Positions 1 to 10,027 of a stretch of DNA of 64,000 nt are shown one piece after another. Positions within the stretch are counted from its first letter, which is position 1. Each line of letters opens with the position of its first letter. A program made the translations under genes and the position numbers. A model generated the notes under the pieces. It was not told the DNA's origin. It worked only from the letters and a program-made list of their open reading frames with translations, and ran no database searches. Source of the DNA: Aphelidium insulamus (taxonomy: Eukaryota; Aphelidiomycota; Aphelidea; Aphelidiaceae). The stretch is from positions 62,001-126,000 of the forward strand of contig JAZDSV010000004.1 in NCBI GenBank assembly GCA_036784855.1. Direction: 5' to 3'.

Positions 1-376
1 ACGCCTCGCGGCTGTGGTTCACGGCGCCCAGAGCCGAATCGCGCGGCAAGTAAAAGTGCAGTTGCGGCCGTCGACGATCGCGTCGCTGCTGACCGGCATC
101 AGCGTCGGGGAGATCCTCGATGTCTTCGTCGAGACGGTATCGCCGGTCCGCGTCCGACTGTTTCAGCCGGGCGCCGGGAGGTGGACTGTCACGCGGCGGT
201 CTGACACGCGCGAATATCTGAATTGTTTCCTCGCTTGTCACGGCGGCAGCGGCAGTCTTGGGTGATGCGGTGGGCTGTGCAGCAGGTGTGTCGGATACAG
301 TCTCGGTAGCCTGGATGTCTGCAACGGACTCTGCGCCGTCATTGCGCGGTTCTCCGGCGGCGCCCACCGCCAACAT
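1..376 (-). CDS. Kinesin-9 family motor, KIF6-like, N-terminal part
   Basis: Starts at the ATG on the minus strand at 376-374 and runs off the left edge, so only 125 codons are visible. A low-complexity Ala/Thr/Pro leader (residues 1-48) precedes TIQIFARVRPP (51-61), the first beta strand of a kinesin motor domain. An acidic stretch follows, then LPRDSALGAVNHSREA at the end of the visible part. Human KIF6 has the same order at its N-terminus (TIQIFARVKPP, then LPRDLADGFVNNKRES), which is why I choose kinesin-9 over other kinesins. Kinesin-9 motors act in the flagellar central-pair apparatus. The nucleotide-binding P-loop lies outside the window. It is divergent from BBS5, with 34 bp between the two starts. 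Confidence 0.82.
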   Translation of the reverse strand, partial: MLAVGAAGEPRNDGAESVADIQATETVSDTPAAQPTASPKTAAAAVTSEETIQIFARVRPPRDSPPPGARLKQSDADRRYRLDEDIEDLPDADAGQQRRDRRRPQLHFYLPRDSALGAVNHSREA

Positions 377-410
377 TTGTATGCCAGCACAAACACACAC
401 AGAGTGCACA
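377..410. promoter_or_regulatory. 34-bp divergent spacer between kinesin-9 and BBS5
   Basis: Only 34 bp separate the two start codons, so the 5' ends of the transcripts must overlap or lie within these bases. It is a CA-rich stretch with no TATA-like box and no obvious RFX X-box. The two ciliary genes probably share one bidirectional promoter that extends into coding sequence (inference). Confidence 0.6.
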
Positions 411-1809
411 ATGAGCGGCGCGGATTATCGCCTCGGCTTTGACACGGATGCCGAGTGCGTGCTCCATACACATTTATGTGAACCACTGACACCCACCTAC
501 TGACACCCATCACTGTCGGCACAGAGAGCTGCGGCTGATTGCGGGAGAGCAGCAGATTGACTGCGCCACGGACCAGGTGGAGGATTCAAAGGGCAACCGC
601 GGCAAACGTGGCACACTGACATGCACCAATTTGCGGCTGCTCTGGGCCGCGACCGGTGCCGCGCGCGTCAACCTCTGTACAGTGTGGCTGTCTGTGATAG
701 TTCGTGGTGCTGACTGCCCGCTGGCAGCCATTGGCCTCTACACCGTACAGAGCATGGACGTGCGCATGGGCTCGGCGACGGCATCGCGGAGTCGTGGACC
801 GGCCGTGCAGTCCATGTACCTGCAGTGCCGTCAGGGGACCACACGCTTCGAGTTCATATTCACGCCGATGCCCTCGCAGTCGGCAGCGCAGTCATTGCAA
901 TACTTTACCGCTTTTGACACTGCACTGGCCATATGGCGGTGTGTATTGTGTTATTCATGTGGATATACAAGGCACTTCATACTTGTGCAGCGCCTACCAG
1001 TCGTCGATGCTGTTTCGAGAGTTGAAACTGCGCGGCCAATTTGTGGCCCGGCATTCGAATGAGCTGGAGCTGCTTGAAGGCGAGAGTTTGGACAGCGTGG
1101 CAAGTACAAATTGAATTCATACATAAGTAGATACATAGAACTTTGTTTAGGTGGGCGGAGTGTGGAACTTGTCCAATGAGCAAGGACATCTGGGCAGTTT
1201 CTACATCACGGCGGTGCGCATCGTCTGGCAGTCGGTGATGAATCCACAGTTCAACATGAGCCTGCCGTTCCTGCAAGTGGTGCGAGTGGAGAAGCAGCAG
1301 AGCACAAAGTACGGCGGTGCGCTGGTTATTGAGACTTCGACACGGTCCGGTGGATTCATGCTTGGATTCCGCATTGATCCTGCCGACGCACTGACAAACT
1401 TGACAGCGAAACTGCAGAAGCTGCTCCAGCTGAGCCGCACCAAACCCGACTATGGTGTGCATGTGCGGCCGGTGCAAGCAGTGAAATCATCTGCATTCGA
1501 ACCGAGTGAAGTACGTCTCAATTGTTTATGCAAGCAGCTTCTGAGTAACGACAGCGGCCATTTATGGTCTCGCAGCCACAGCCAAGCCAGATCGACGACG
1601 TTAAATTAATTGATGAGCGGCAGTTCTTTTACACAGGTGGTGGCGCGGCAGACAGTGGCGTCAATAGAGCCTACACTACGTTTGCCGTGGACACCACATC
1701 CGCGGATCCTGATGGCGATGACATTGTGTGGCATCCGCACCTCGGACTGGCGGTGCAGCGGTCACACCCGCCAGTTGATATGAAGGCGCTGTGGGCTATG
1801 CAGGTGTGA
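411..1809 (+). CDS. BBS5: BBSome subunit BBS5
   Basis: Spliced from six exons (411-454, 525-676, 728-938, 991-1099, 1151-1510, 1576-1809) to 369 residues; human BBS5 has 341. The product follows BBS5 throughout: IDCATDQVEDSKGNRGKRG near residue 35, RVNLSIGLYTV across intron 2, GTTRFEFIF, then RAYQSSMLFRELKLRG across intron 3. The second PH-like domain has GGVWNLSNEQGHLGSF and GGFMLGFRIDP. BBS5 binds phosphoinositides and is part of the BBSome, which moves membrane proteins in cilia. Intron 4 (1100-1150) has a GC donor (GCAAGTAC); a weaker GT donor at 1097 would drop one residue. Intron 2 (51 bp) is open in frame. An AATAAA lies 6 bp after the stop (1815-1820), so the 3' UTR is probably very short. 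Confidence 0.95.
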
Positions 1810-2344
1810 CCAAGAATAAAGTTTGACGTATTCCCCGTAGTTTTGTTACATGAGTACATATGGCATAGGCATAGATAATTAAATGTATGAACACAATTTC
1901 AACCGTAATTTCCATAGTCTGTGATGCTTATCTCGTTAAAGTACTTGCTTTTGCGATGTGCTTTGTGCTAAGGCGCGCTTATCTGCTAAAGCTTTGCTGC
2001 ACTTTGTACGCAGCTATCCCACGGAACGATGCATTTACAATACGAGGTCTCAGTTTACACTTGTTGATATTATACTGCCTTTGTTCACCACTTCTATGTA
2101 CTTTAATCAAAAATTTGAAGGACATCTAGAAGAACATCAACAACTATCCAGATATGCCTTAATCAACTGTTAATATATTTATCTATAAATCAACAACATT
2201 TTCGCAAGCTTTAGTGGTTTAGTAGTTTTGCGAAGTAAGTTATTGAGCCGTAAATGTCGTGCACAGTTCTGTGACAGTCGTATATTTGTAGTGCTTAGGT
2301 TCTAATTTGTGTTTCGCGAAGTTCCAGTTCTTGTAGATTGGAAT
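1810..2344. other. Intergenic, AT-rich, no gene seen
   Basis: About 535 bp between the convergent ends of BBS5 and the secreted gene at 2345. It carries the BBS5 poly(A) signal at 1815. Short open frames here have no signal peptide or recognisable domain. I see no repeat or RNA gene. Confidence 0.5.
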
Positions 2345-3222
2345 CTATTTGTGCAAACAGCTGCTTACAAAAATTTCAACCCACTTATCCACCATTGCCG
2401 GGCCACAACCATAGAAAAGAGATAGCGTGTCGGGAATTTTGTGCTCAAAAACCAAAGAATACGGTGGGCCAGCTCGCCTTAGTTGAATTGTCGGTATCCG
2501 CTCGACATTTTGATTAATGTGTATGGTCAAATGGCCAAAGTGAGACTGTACGTAGCTCGAATCGTCAATGAAGGACATTCTTGAGCGAAATGGAATGTAT
2601 ATATATATATATCCAGCACAGCATCCAACTTTGACAACGAATCTTCTAATGATTCCAGCAATGTTTTAAGCTGGCGCCCGCTGTACAGTGCATCATCAAA
2701 CAGAAAAATGCGATCGATGCCATTTTCAACCAGACGATCGACAAATTTCCACGGTTCGTATTCGCTTCTGCTGATAAATGCACGTGGCGATACATCATAT
2801 TTTTGCCACAGTATGCTGGCAAACCAGTCAAAGCTCTTCACATCTATGACCGGATGTCGGGCATTGAGTCGATAATCAGCATCAGCCACAACCAACGCCC
2901 CACGGGAGGAAATTTCCTCTTTGTTGAACCAGTCACTTGCTTGCGTTAAATGGTACAATAATTCGTCGACACTTACAACGCGCAACTTCTCTCGTAACTC
3001 GTCCAATGCTCCATCAGTTTCACTGAAGCAGGGTTCAACGGCGTGAATTATAAAACCTTTGAGGTCCATTGCCAGTCTCGCGTCATCCAATGCTGGCAAT
3101 ACTGCTAACGTTTGACGAATAGTATTCTGCTCGGCCTCAAACTCATCAGCGCAAACACGAGCGAAAAGCAAGCCACAGGCGACTGCGAATAGGCTAACAA
3201 TTTTCATGGGTGTTATTTTCAT
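2345..3222 (-). CDS. Secreted protein with phosphoribosyltransferase-type motif
   Basis: Two exons (3222-2630 and 2579-2345) joined by a 50-bp intron (2580-2629) containing a TA run give 275 residues. The intron is inferred because the frame changes there and splicing gives one continuous protein. A signal peptide is clear at residues 1-25 (hydrophobic core ending ARVCA). At about residue 177 the stretch IFLFDDALYSGRQL matches the PRPP-binding signature of the PRTase fold: four hydrophobic residues, two acidic, then small/Ser-Gly-x-x. A downstream LVFEHKIPDTLS follows. If active it would handle a phosphoribosyl or nucleotide substrate outside the cell or in a host, but no substrate can be named. 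A CCAAT box in coding orientation lies 75 bp upstream (3297-3302). Confidence 0.7.
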
Positions 3223-3917
3223 GAAGCAAGTTCACAAAACTGACTTGCTGCGATCGTTGCGATTGCATCGCTGAAATAGATCGTACTGCACAATATGATT
3301 GGTCCGATGCGATCACACTAGGTCTTGAACGAGTTAAAGTAAAAGCAAAAGTAAGGGAATAGGAAGTATTATGTCGCACTATGCTATGCTATGCTGCGGT
3401 TCCTCACAATGCAGCAAATCGGTCAGACCCTTATTGATCGCACTCGCCAGCTGAAACGTACAGGACTGTCGTCATTTTTTGAATAATAAATGTATGTAGT
3501 TCATTTTTTTAAAGAATAAGCAAACACAAAAAGCTACTTGCGCTGATTATAGTAGGAGGGCGAAACGGCGATGGTTCTCTCTGCGCTCAATGGTCACCAG
3601 GAGAGGAATTATGCCCTGAGCAGGAAAGGTATGCTGCAGTAGTTGCCACCAAATGAGCTATTGAATTTACGTAAATTTGAAGTGAGCTTACGCAAGTTCT
3701 TACGCAGCAATACCACAGAACTATACGATAACCTACATGGATCTTGTACTTAACCTCAGTTTATGTACAAGATATCATTATCCAGATTGTCAGGATGATA
3801 GTGGTCGACCAGGAGGCAGCATCCAGCCCCAATCAACGTGGAGGGTGAATGGCACGGGCATAACGCAGATACATACGTAGCTATCTGTATTCCTCCTCAA
3901 CTACATTAGCTTGACAT
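3223..3917. promoter_or_regulatory. Divergent intergenic region between two secreted genes
   Basis: About 695 bp. An inverted CCAAT box (GATTGG, 3297-3302) with nearby GATCG words faces the minus-strand gene at 3222. A direct CCAATC (3829-3834) faces the plus-strand gene at 3918. A short run of CTATG repeats sits near 3385. No further gene is supported. Confidence 0.45.
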
Positions 3918-4271
3918 ATGCGCGTTTCTGTTGTCATTCTAACTGCGGCATTTGTTGCGTTGCTGCAGTATGCCGCGGCAGCACCAGCACGCTTCTCTGG
4001 CAATCGAGCAGCGCGCTTATTGCGAGCTCTGCGGCCGAGCTGTATCGGTCAAAGTAATGGTGATGTTATCACACGCGCATCGCCAATTGAAGTGTCCGAT
4101 GACTTGGACCACAACCTTCGTCGGCGCGCACCATTGGGCACATTACCAACTGCAAATGCGCAACCAATGACGTAGGACGAGAAGGAGGCATGTTATCGCG
4201 AAGCTTTCGACCGGAATCAGGCGGGTCGTATTGAAAAGCTCTTTACACGTGCTTACCGTGTTTACCAATAA
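3918..4271 (+). CDS. Small secreted protein, two exons
   Basis: The ATG at 3918 opens a signal peptide (MRVSVVILTAAFVALLQYAAA, cleavage after AAA). Read without splicing the frame ends at TAG 4173-4175, but strongly coding-like sequence continues in the same frame to TAA 4269-4271 (ACYREAFDRNQAGRIEKLF). A GT donor at 4092 and the TAG as acceptor give an 84-bp intron (4092-4175) and an 89-residue product. The unspliced 85-residue form is the alternative. No known domain. The TAA overlaps an AATAAA. A CCAATC lies about 85 bp upstream. Confidence 0.55.
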
Positions 4272-4524
4272 ATTTATATAATGATTTATATCTTAACGGC
4301 TGCAGTTTTGTCACTTACGAAGACTACTAGAAATCACGTTTCTACATACTCAACGGTATTATTAAAGCGTGCTACAATCTCTGCCCGCGCCCACTGCAAA
4401 ACAACTATAGAAATTGTACTTGTTAATGAACCGCAGCGGCGGAACAACTGCACACCGTGACAACCCTTGCTGATTGACAGTAAATACATATAATTGCAAT
4501 TCGATTAGCGGCGCGCTTGAACAA

Positions 4525-7500
4525 ATGGAGGAGCACACGCGGCCGCCCACACCGCCGCTGCTGTCAGAGCCGCGTATGCGCAGTCGCACCGAGCTTCCTG
4601 GTGATACTGGTGGTGGTGATGGTGATGGTGATGATAGTGATGGTGGATCCGTGGGCGGGTCCTTGCGCGGGGGGTCCGTCGGAGGATCCGTGGAGCAATT
4701 GCCCGGCAGCGGTCCGCAGTCGCCTGGTGGCGGCCAGGATGCAGTGCCGCCAAAGCGCACATCCTCGCTGAACAAGCAACAGAGCGGCTCGTCACGGTCA
4801 CTGGCCGGCACCACCGGCAGCGCCGTCAAGGGCCGCAAAAAGTTCTTTGGCCTGTACAGGAGCAGTGATAAGGGTGCCTCTCATACTTCCAACACCCCAG
4901 CTGCCGCGCCCGCTGCATCGTCTGGCTTCCCGGACACACGCCAAGATCCAAACCTGCTGGCGGCAAGCATCGTCAGGCCGCGCTCGGCTGGTGCTGGCGG
5001 TGACACTTCAAGTTCCACTCCCGAGGACATTGCCACGGCCGAGGCCACCAGGTTCGTGTTATTTATACATATACTTATATATTGTACTTGAATACATGCT
5101 GTATACTATAAACCACTTGAGGTACTTACAATATCGACAGGCGCGCCGAGAAGGAGCGAAAGATGATTGAAGTGCGCAAATATATTTTGGGGGAATTGCT
5201 GCTGACGGAAAAGAATTACGTGCAACACTTGGACACGGTGCTGCAGACGTTTCGTGCGCCGCTTGTTCGCGCTGCCCTGGGTGACAAGCAGTCGGGTGGA
5301 CGGGGCGGTGCTGCGTCCCGGCAATCACTGGCGCCACCCAGCACAAGTGATGATACTGCTAGACAGCACAACCACTCGGTGTCACGCGACTCTGGCCTCT
5401 CCGAGTCTGACACGGATGACGGCAGTCGATCACAGCCGCCGCCGACAACACAGCCGACCAATATTGGCAACACTGCATCGCTGCGTCTCTCTGCCGCCTC
5501 AACAAAGGATGATGCGCTGGCCAGACCAGCCGTCACCGTGTCACAATCTCTTCCCGTCACCGCTAATTCACCTCTTTCTCTTGCTGCTGCCGCCACGGCG
5601 TCTGGCACATCCACAGCATCAGGTACCGCGGCTCAGCCACCGACAAAATCATCCTCAACAGCCAGCGGGGCTTCATTCAACGCCCAACCGCACTCGGCAT
5701 CATCTTCACCATCATCCGTCATCATTCCCATGGTGGACATCAAGATCATGTTTGCATGGCTCGAGGAGCTGCACACACGCAACCAAGCATTTTGCGGCCA
5801 GCTGGAAACCGTGGTTGAGCGCTGGGAGCACAGCGAGGCGTGTTGGGCTGGCACCGCAACTGACACTGAGCCTGCTCCGCTCTCCATCGGCCAGCTCTTT
5901 CTCTCCAACGTGAGTGTCTAATATCTATTATCTAAACACTGATCTTCTTGTAGTCGGACGCGTGGAAGATTTACTTGAAGTTCGTGGACAACTATTCGGC
6001 GGCCAAGGAGGCGGTGAGGCGTAGCGAGGAGAATAGCGCCGCCTACCGCGCCTTCATGGCCGACTGTCTGAAGCAAAAGGGCGCACAGCAGGGCATCGGG
6101 GACTTTCTCATTCTGCCTGTCCAACGTGTCACTCGCTATGTGCTTCTCCTGCAAGGTGAGTGTTATATTCTTTGTGTATATTATAATGTAAATGATTGTA
6201 GATTTGAAAAAGCACACGCCAGAGACGCACCCCGAGTATGAGAATATCGTGCAGGCGCTCGGGGAGATGCGTGACCTGGCCAACACGGTGAATGAGGTGA
6301 AGCGCCGCGAGGAAGAGATGACACGGATGTTCCACGTGGTGCGCACGGTGGATGACTGCCCGCCCACTATCATATCGGCGCATCGGCGCATCTTGTTCGA
6401 GCTGGAGGCACTGGACGCCACCAAGGATTTCCCCGCGCTGGGCACACACTTTCCCCAGCTGAACACGGGCATCTCGATCGTGCCGTCACTCGGGTCCATG
6501 AGCACCATCACCTTGCTGCAGGTGGAGTCTAGCGGCTCGCTACTCCGCATCTTTATATTCAGCGACATCATGCTGATTGCCAAGCCGAAGGGCAAGAGAA
6601 AAAAGGATCGCTCAGCAGCCGCGGCCGGCATGGCCAAGCTGGTTGGCGGCGGCGGCAGTGGTAGTGGAAGTGGTGGCAGCGGCAGTGGAGACAAGCTGGC
6701 ATTGTTCCGCATGGCGTGGCTGCGCGATGTGGAGGTGGTGGACTTGGCCACGGCCATGAACACTCCGCGCAGTGGTCTCGGCTTCAACAAGAACTCGCAC
6801 GAGAAACACCTGGTAAAGCTGGTGCTGCACAACAGCGAGAGCGCCACGCCGGCCGGTCGGCGGCGCTTCTGGGCCGAGCTGGCCAGTGCCAACACACTGC
6901 TCGCTGGCACAGAGTCGCGCGCGTACACTGCCGGCTCGGCGGCGACATTGAAGGCAGCGGATGATGCAGCGTCGGCAAACACGGTGTCTTCGCACCCGTC
7001 GGCAACCGGCATCAGCGCCACAATCTCTGCCAGCACCATTGCGACTGTGCGCGAAGATGTTGCGGGCGAGGAGCAGCAGCAACAGGCTGAGCAACAAAAG
7101 TCTAAAGAGCAACTGCCACAGCCTATATCACAGTTCCCATCGGTGCGCTCCATTGAACGGCTGGCGATGCAGCGGCTGGGTATTGCGGACACCGAAGCAT
7201 CAAGCACCGCCACATCGGCCGCCACGGTCACCACGGCAGCCACCGCCGGCAGCGCCGACATTGTCACACCGCGTCCCAACAGTGCCATCGTCGCGTCAAG
7301 CACTCGGCCACCGGCACCCAGCGGGACCAGGCTGCACCGTTCGTCGACGGTGCACGGCAGCAGCCGACGCTCAATGACACCGCGCACCACCTCGCTCACC
7401 GGCACCAACCCCTCCATCACGGAGCTGGTGGAGAACATGTCGATTGACCGCACCGGCTCCTCTTCCACCGGCGTGGTCATGACGGCGCCGACCACCGCCA

Positions 7501-8159
7501 CCAAATCTGGCGCCATTAACAATAACAGTAACATCAACAGCAGCCACTCCACCACGTCACTGATATCGGGCGGGACATCGGTGCGCCGGCACAGCAGCAG
7601 TCGCAAATCATCAAAGTCCTCCGCGTCGCAGAACACCTTGCGCGACTCTGCCGAATCATCTGCCGCGGCCACCGCCACGATTGCCGAAGAGGGCGGTGTT
7701 ATTTCAACAGGTGACAGCGCCGTGCACGCGGTGGATGGCGGCGGCGGCGGCGCACATTCAGCCACCGCGTCAAGGTGGCCGATGCAGCACAGCCGCCACG
7801 GATCTGCGCCGGCAAGCAGTCACTCTTACCTCAAGGACAGCGCGACAGCAACAGATCAACAGTACCACCCGTCTACAACAACCAACCCTTCACAACAGCT
7901 CCATCATCCGAGTAACGGGAGTCAGAACAGTCTGGCCAGCACGGCGGCTCCATCAACAAGCACACTAGCCACGGGCGGCGCACTGGGCTCACTCAACTCC
8001 ATGATGTCATCGTACGCAGAGGCGCGTGAAAAGTCCCAGCAGAACGTCGCCGAGGGATTCATACTGGAGTTCGGTGAGCGGAAGCAAAAGAATGAGCTGA
8101 TGCTGGTGGTGGAGCGGCTGGTGCAGAACAAGAAGATGCGGCAGCCAGAGTCCTCGTGA
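4525..8159 (+). CDS. Rho guanine nucleotide exchange factor (DH-PH)
   Basis: Four exons (4525-5051, 5141-5909, 5954-6155, 6202-8159) give 1151 residues. The N-terminus is Pro/Gly/Ser-rich. The DH domain opens at about 185 with ILGELLLTEKNYVQHLDTVL, is interrupted by roughly 150 residues of Ser/Thr/Ala-rich filler, and resumes at about 373 (IMFAWLEELHTRN). It then carries FLILPVQRVTRYVLLLQDL, the signature near the end of DH domains, across intron 3. A PH domain follows (about 555-735) with a Gly/Ser insert in its middle. The last 400 residues are low complexity, ending in a conserved-looking LMLVVERLVQNKK. RhoGEFs load GTP on Rho/Rac/Cdc42 at membranes. A relic of its tail lies at 9090-9330. 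Confidence 0.9.
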
Positions 8160-8290
8160 TGCTGTAGACAAAGGTCAGAGGTGAACGGTTGGATTAATGA
8201 TGGCGGGTCATGTGCATATTTACAGCGCGTTTATAATATATAGAGTTGAATTTGGAATTGTGTTTATTGCTGTGGAGACCTATATTCCAC

Positions 8291-8746
8291 CTAATACTCC
8301 ATTACGTCTGTTGGCTGATACAACTCGACCACGACACCGCCATCAACGTTGTAGACATCGAAATCAGGAAGACGGCGGTTGCGGGGAGCGTGTCCAGCCA
8401 CAACCTCAAGTGCACTCATTGCCAATGAATAACTGATACCGCCGAAAACTAGACGCACCGCATTCTGTTCAATGAGCATGGTGGATGATGGAACAACTTG
8501 ACCTCCCCGGCTTGTAAGGAAGTTTGCTACGTCGTTGGCAACTTGCTGCAGAAAAGAGACTTCTGAAATGGGATGAATAACGGGTGGCGGAATATTATCT
8601 CTACAGACCCTCTTGTTATCATTGGCGGAGGCCGGACTGTCATCACACTTTCGCTTGTTGCCGCCAACACCCGAAGAATCGACAGGATGGCTAGATACTA
8701 CGCCGAGAACCGTGGCAATGATAACCAGAGCCGCCGTGTGGCGCAT
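8291..8746 (-). CDS. Secreted paralogue family A, copy 1
   Basis: A 151-residue single-exon protein with a signal peptide (MRHTAALVIIATVLGVVSS). The mature part has a Cys/Lys-rich linker and then a compact domain running from SFLQQVANDVANFL through RGGQVV to FDVYNVDGGVVVELY near the C-terminus. It aligns over its whole length with the protein at 9396, including LLQQVA, GGQVV, DFEVYN and GGVVV. The pattern of strands and helices suggests a small alpha/beta domain; no family name is recognised. The promoter has a CCAAT box (8813-8818) and a 25-bp tandem repeat. Confidence 0.8.
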   Translation of the reverse strand: MRHTAALVIIATVLGVVSSHPVDSSGVGGNKRKCDDSPASANDNKRVCRDNIPPPVIHPISEVSFLQQVANDVANFLTSRGGQVVPSSTMLIEQNAVRLVFGGISYSLAMSALEVVAGHAPRNRRLPDFDVYNVDGGVVVELYQPTDVMEY

Positions 8747-9089
8747 TTTGCTAAAGTAATGATGAAATCACGTGGTTCCCATCAAGATACATCTGTATCA
8801 TCGATTGCAGATGATTGGTGGCTTGGTTCATCAGTGCGATCAGAGGCTTGGTTCATCAGTGCGATCAGAGGCTTGGTTGAGGTGAATTTCAGTTCATGAA
8901 AATTTCGAACTTGCTGGTTCACACGGTATATAGATAAGTAAACATCATACTTTTCAAACGAAATGATCACCATTACGGCAAGCTGAGTCGCCGGGTATTG
9001 TCTATGAAGTCATTCTTACAGAAGCGTAATCAAGCGCACAGCGCAACAATCAACTTTGATCCTTCTTCTGACGGTGACAGTTGGCATAG
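8747..9089. promoter_or_regulatory. Upstream region of secreted family A copy 1
   Basis: Holds elements shared with the region upstream of copy 2: CCCATCAAGATACAT followed by TGTATC, which forms an imperfect palindrome, then GATTGGTGG (inverted CCAAT, 8813-8818) and GCGATCAG words. The copy 2 equivalents lie at about 9857-9915. Beyond 8890 I see nothing recognisable until the RhoGEF relic. Confidence 0.55.
8820..8880. repeat. 25-bp tandem repeat in promoter
   Basis: About 2.4 copies of a 25-bp unit beginning GCTTGGTTCATCAGTGCGAT. The first copies start at 8821 and 8846, and a partial third starts at 8871. Each full unit carries one GCGATCAG word, the same word found singly upstream of the paralogue at 9821. 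Confidence 0.85.
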
Positions 9090-9330
9090 AGCAGTAAAGT
9101 CCTGGGCCAAGCGGGCAATTGCGCGATGAAACTGGCGAGCGGAGAAAAAGATTTACCTGATGCTGTTAGTGGAGCGGCTGGTGCAGACAAGATGAGGCAA
9201 CTCGAACCATGTGCATATTTACAGCGGAATAAAGTAAAATTTAGAATTGGAATTGTGCTTCTAAATATTGAAGACCAATTTTACACTGCGTATAAATATA
9301 GCTATGAGCAAAGGCACAGCTAGAGTTTTT
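9090..9330 (+). pseudogene. Relic of the RhoGEF 3' end and 3' UTR
   Basis: DNA at about 9131-9205 closely resembles the last coding stretch of the RhoGEF (about 8070-8150). One frame reads IYLMLLVERLVQTR then stop, against NELMLVVERLVQNKK in the intact gene. The similarity continues into the UTR: CATGTGCATATTTACAGCG at about 9210 equals the stretch at about 8209, followed by a related AATTGGAATTGTG. It lies between the two tandem secreted genes. The simplest reading is that one duplication copied the RhoGEF tail together with the convergent secreted gene. Confidence 0.75.
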
Positions 9331-9395
9331 TTTAATTAAATATAAATATTTAATTTCCATTTCCATCCATTTAATACTCCCCCCCCCCGTTAAAA

Positions 9396-9821
9396 TTATA
9401 CTCCGTAGTACTCCATGTCGTCAGGCAGATATAACTTGACTACAACACCACCTTGATCGTTGTAGACCTCAAAATCGGGACGAGGAAGACTGCCAGTAAT
9501 GCGCGCAATAACAATGTTACTAGCTTCAATTGCAAGCTCCTGATTGAAACCGCGGAAAAGTAGCACCACAGATTTGCCTTTATCTGGCGTCGATGAAACA
9601 ACCTGTCCTCCCCAGGTGTTAACTACACCTGCTATTTCGCTGGCGACTTGCTGCAGTAAATCGACATCTGAATAGGGTTGAACAGCTTGACAATCGTAGA
9701 AAACCTCACCATCGGATGATGAGGTTTTCGCCAGCACGCCAACACCTGAAGAACCGGCAGGAAGGCTACATACTACACCGAAAATCGCGACAATGATGAT
9801 GAGAGCCGCCGTACTGCGCAT
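9396..9821 (-). CDS. Secreted paralogue family A, copy 2
   Basis: A 141-residue single-exon protein with signal peptide MRSTAALIIIVAIFGVVCS. It is a tandem duplicate of the gene at 8291: both have SSGVG after the signal peptide, DLLQQVA, a WGGQVV/RGGQVV turn, DFEVYN/DFDVYN, GGVVV and a C-terminal DMEY. The Cys/Lys linker of copy 1 is replaced here by a shorter segment with a single Cys. Function unknown. An inverted CCAAT box is at 9890-9895. A run of ten C residues lies just beyond the stop, near 9380. Confidence 0.8.
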   Translation of the reverse strand: MRSTAALIIIVAIFGVVCSLPAGSSGVGVLAKTSSSDGEVFYDCQAVQPYSDVDLLQQVASEIAGVVNTWGGQVVSSTPDKGKSVVLLFRGFNQELAIEASNIVIARITGSLPRPDFEVYNDQGGVVVKLYLPDDMEYYGV

Positions 9822-10027
9822 TTTTTCAAAGTGAAATGATGGAAGTCACATGTTGCCCATCAAGATACATTTGTATCTTTCATGGAGCTGATTGGTGGCA
9901 CGGCGCGATCAGTGCATCGCAAATTCAGCTACAAGAAACGTTGCCGAGCTACGTATAACGCCATCGGAAGTATACACGGGAACAAAACAATAGGTAAAAT
10001 GTCATAGCTTATAAGAAATCCATAAAT

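Noticed and set aside
677-727. In-frame read-through of BBS5 intron 2 as coding
   Set aside because: The 51 bp are open, but removing them restores RVNLSIG exactly as in BBS5.
1097-1150. GT-AG version of BBS5 intron 4
   Set aside because: The GT donor (GTGGCA) is a poor match and shortens a region that aligns with human BBS5 without a gap when the GC donor is used. Kept only as an alternative.
5918-7765. A 615-codon open frame on the minus strand
   Set aside because: It lies antisense to the RhoGEF exons. Its sequence is Leu/Ala/Ser-rich low complexity, as expected from reading a GC-biased Ser/Thr/Ala-rich gene backwards. No domain.
9126-9323. A 65-codon plus-strand frame
   Set aside because: It falls inside the RhoGEF tail relic and reads a different frame from the homologous one.
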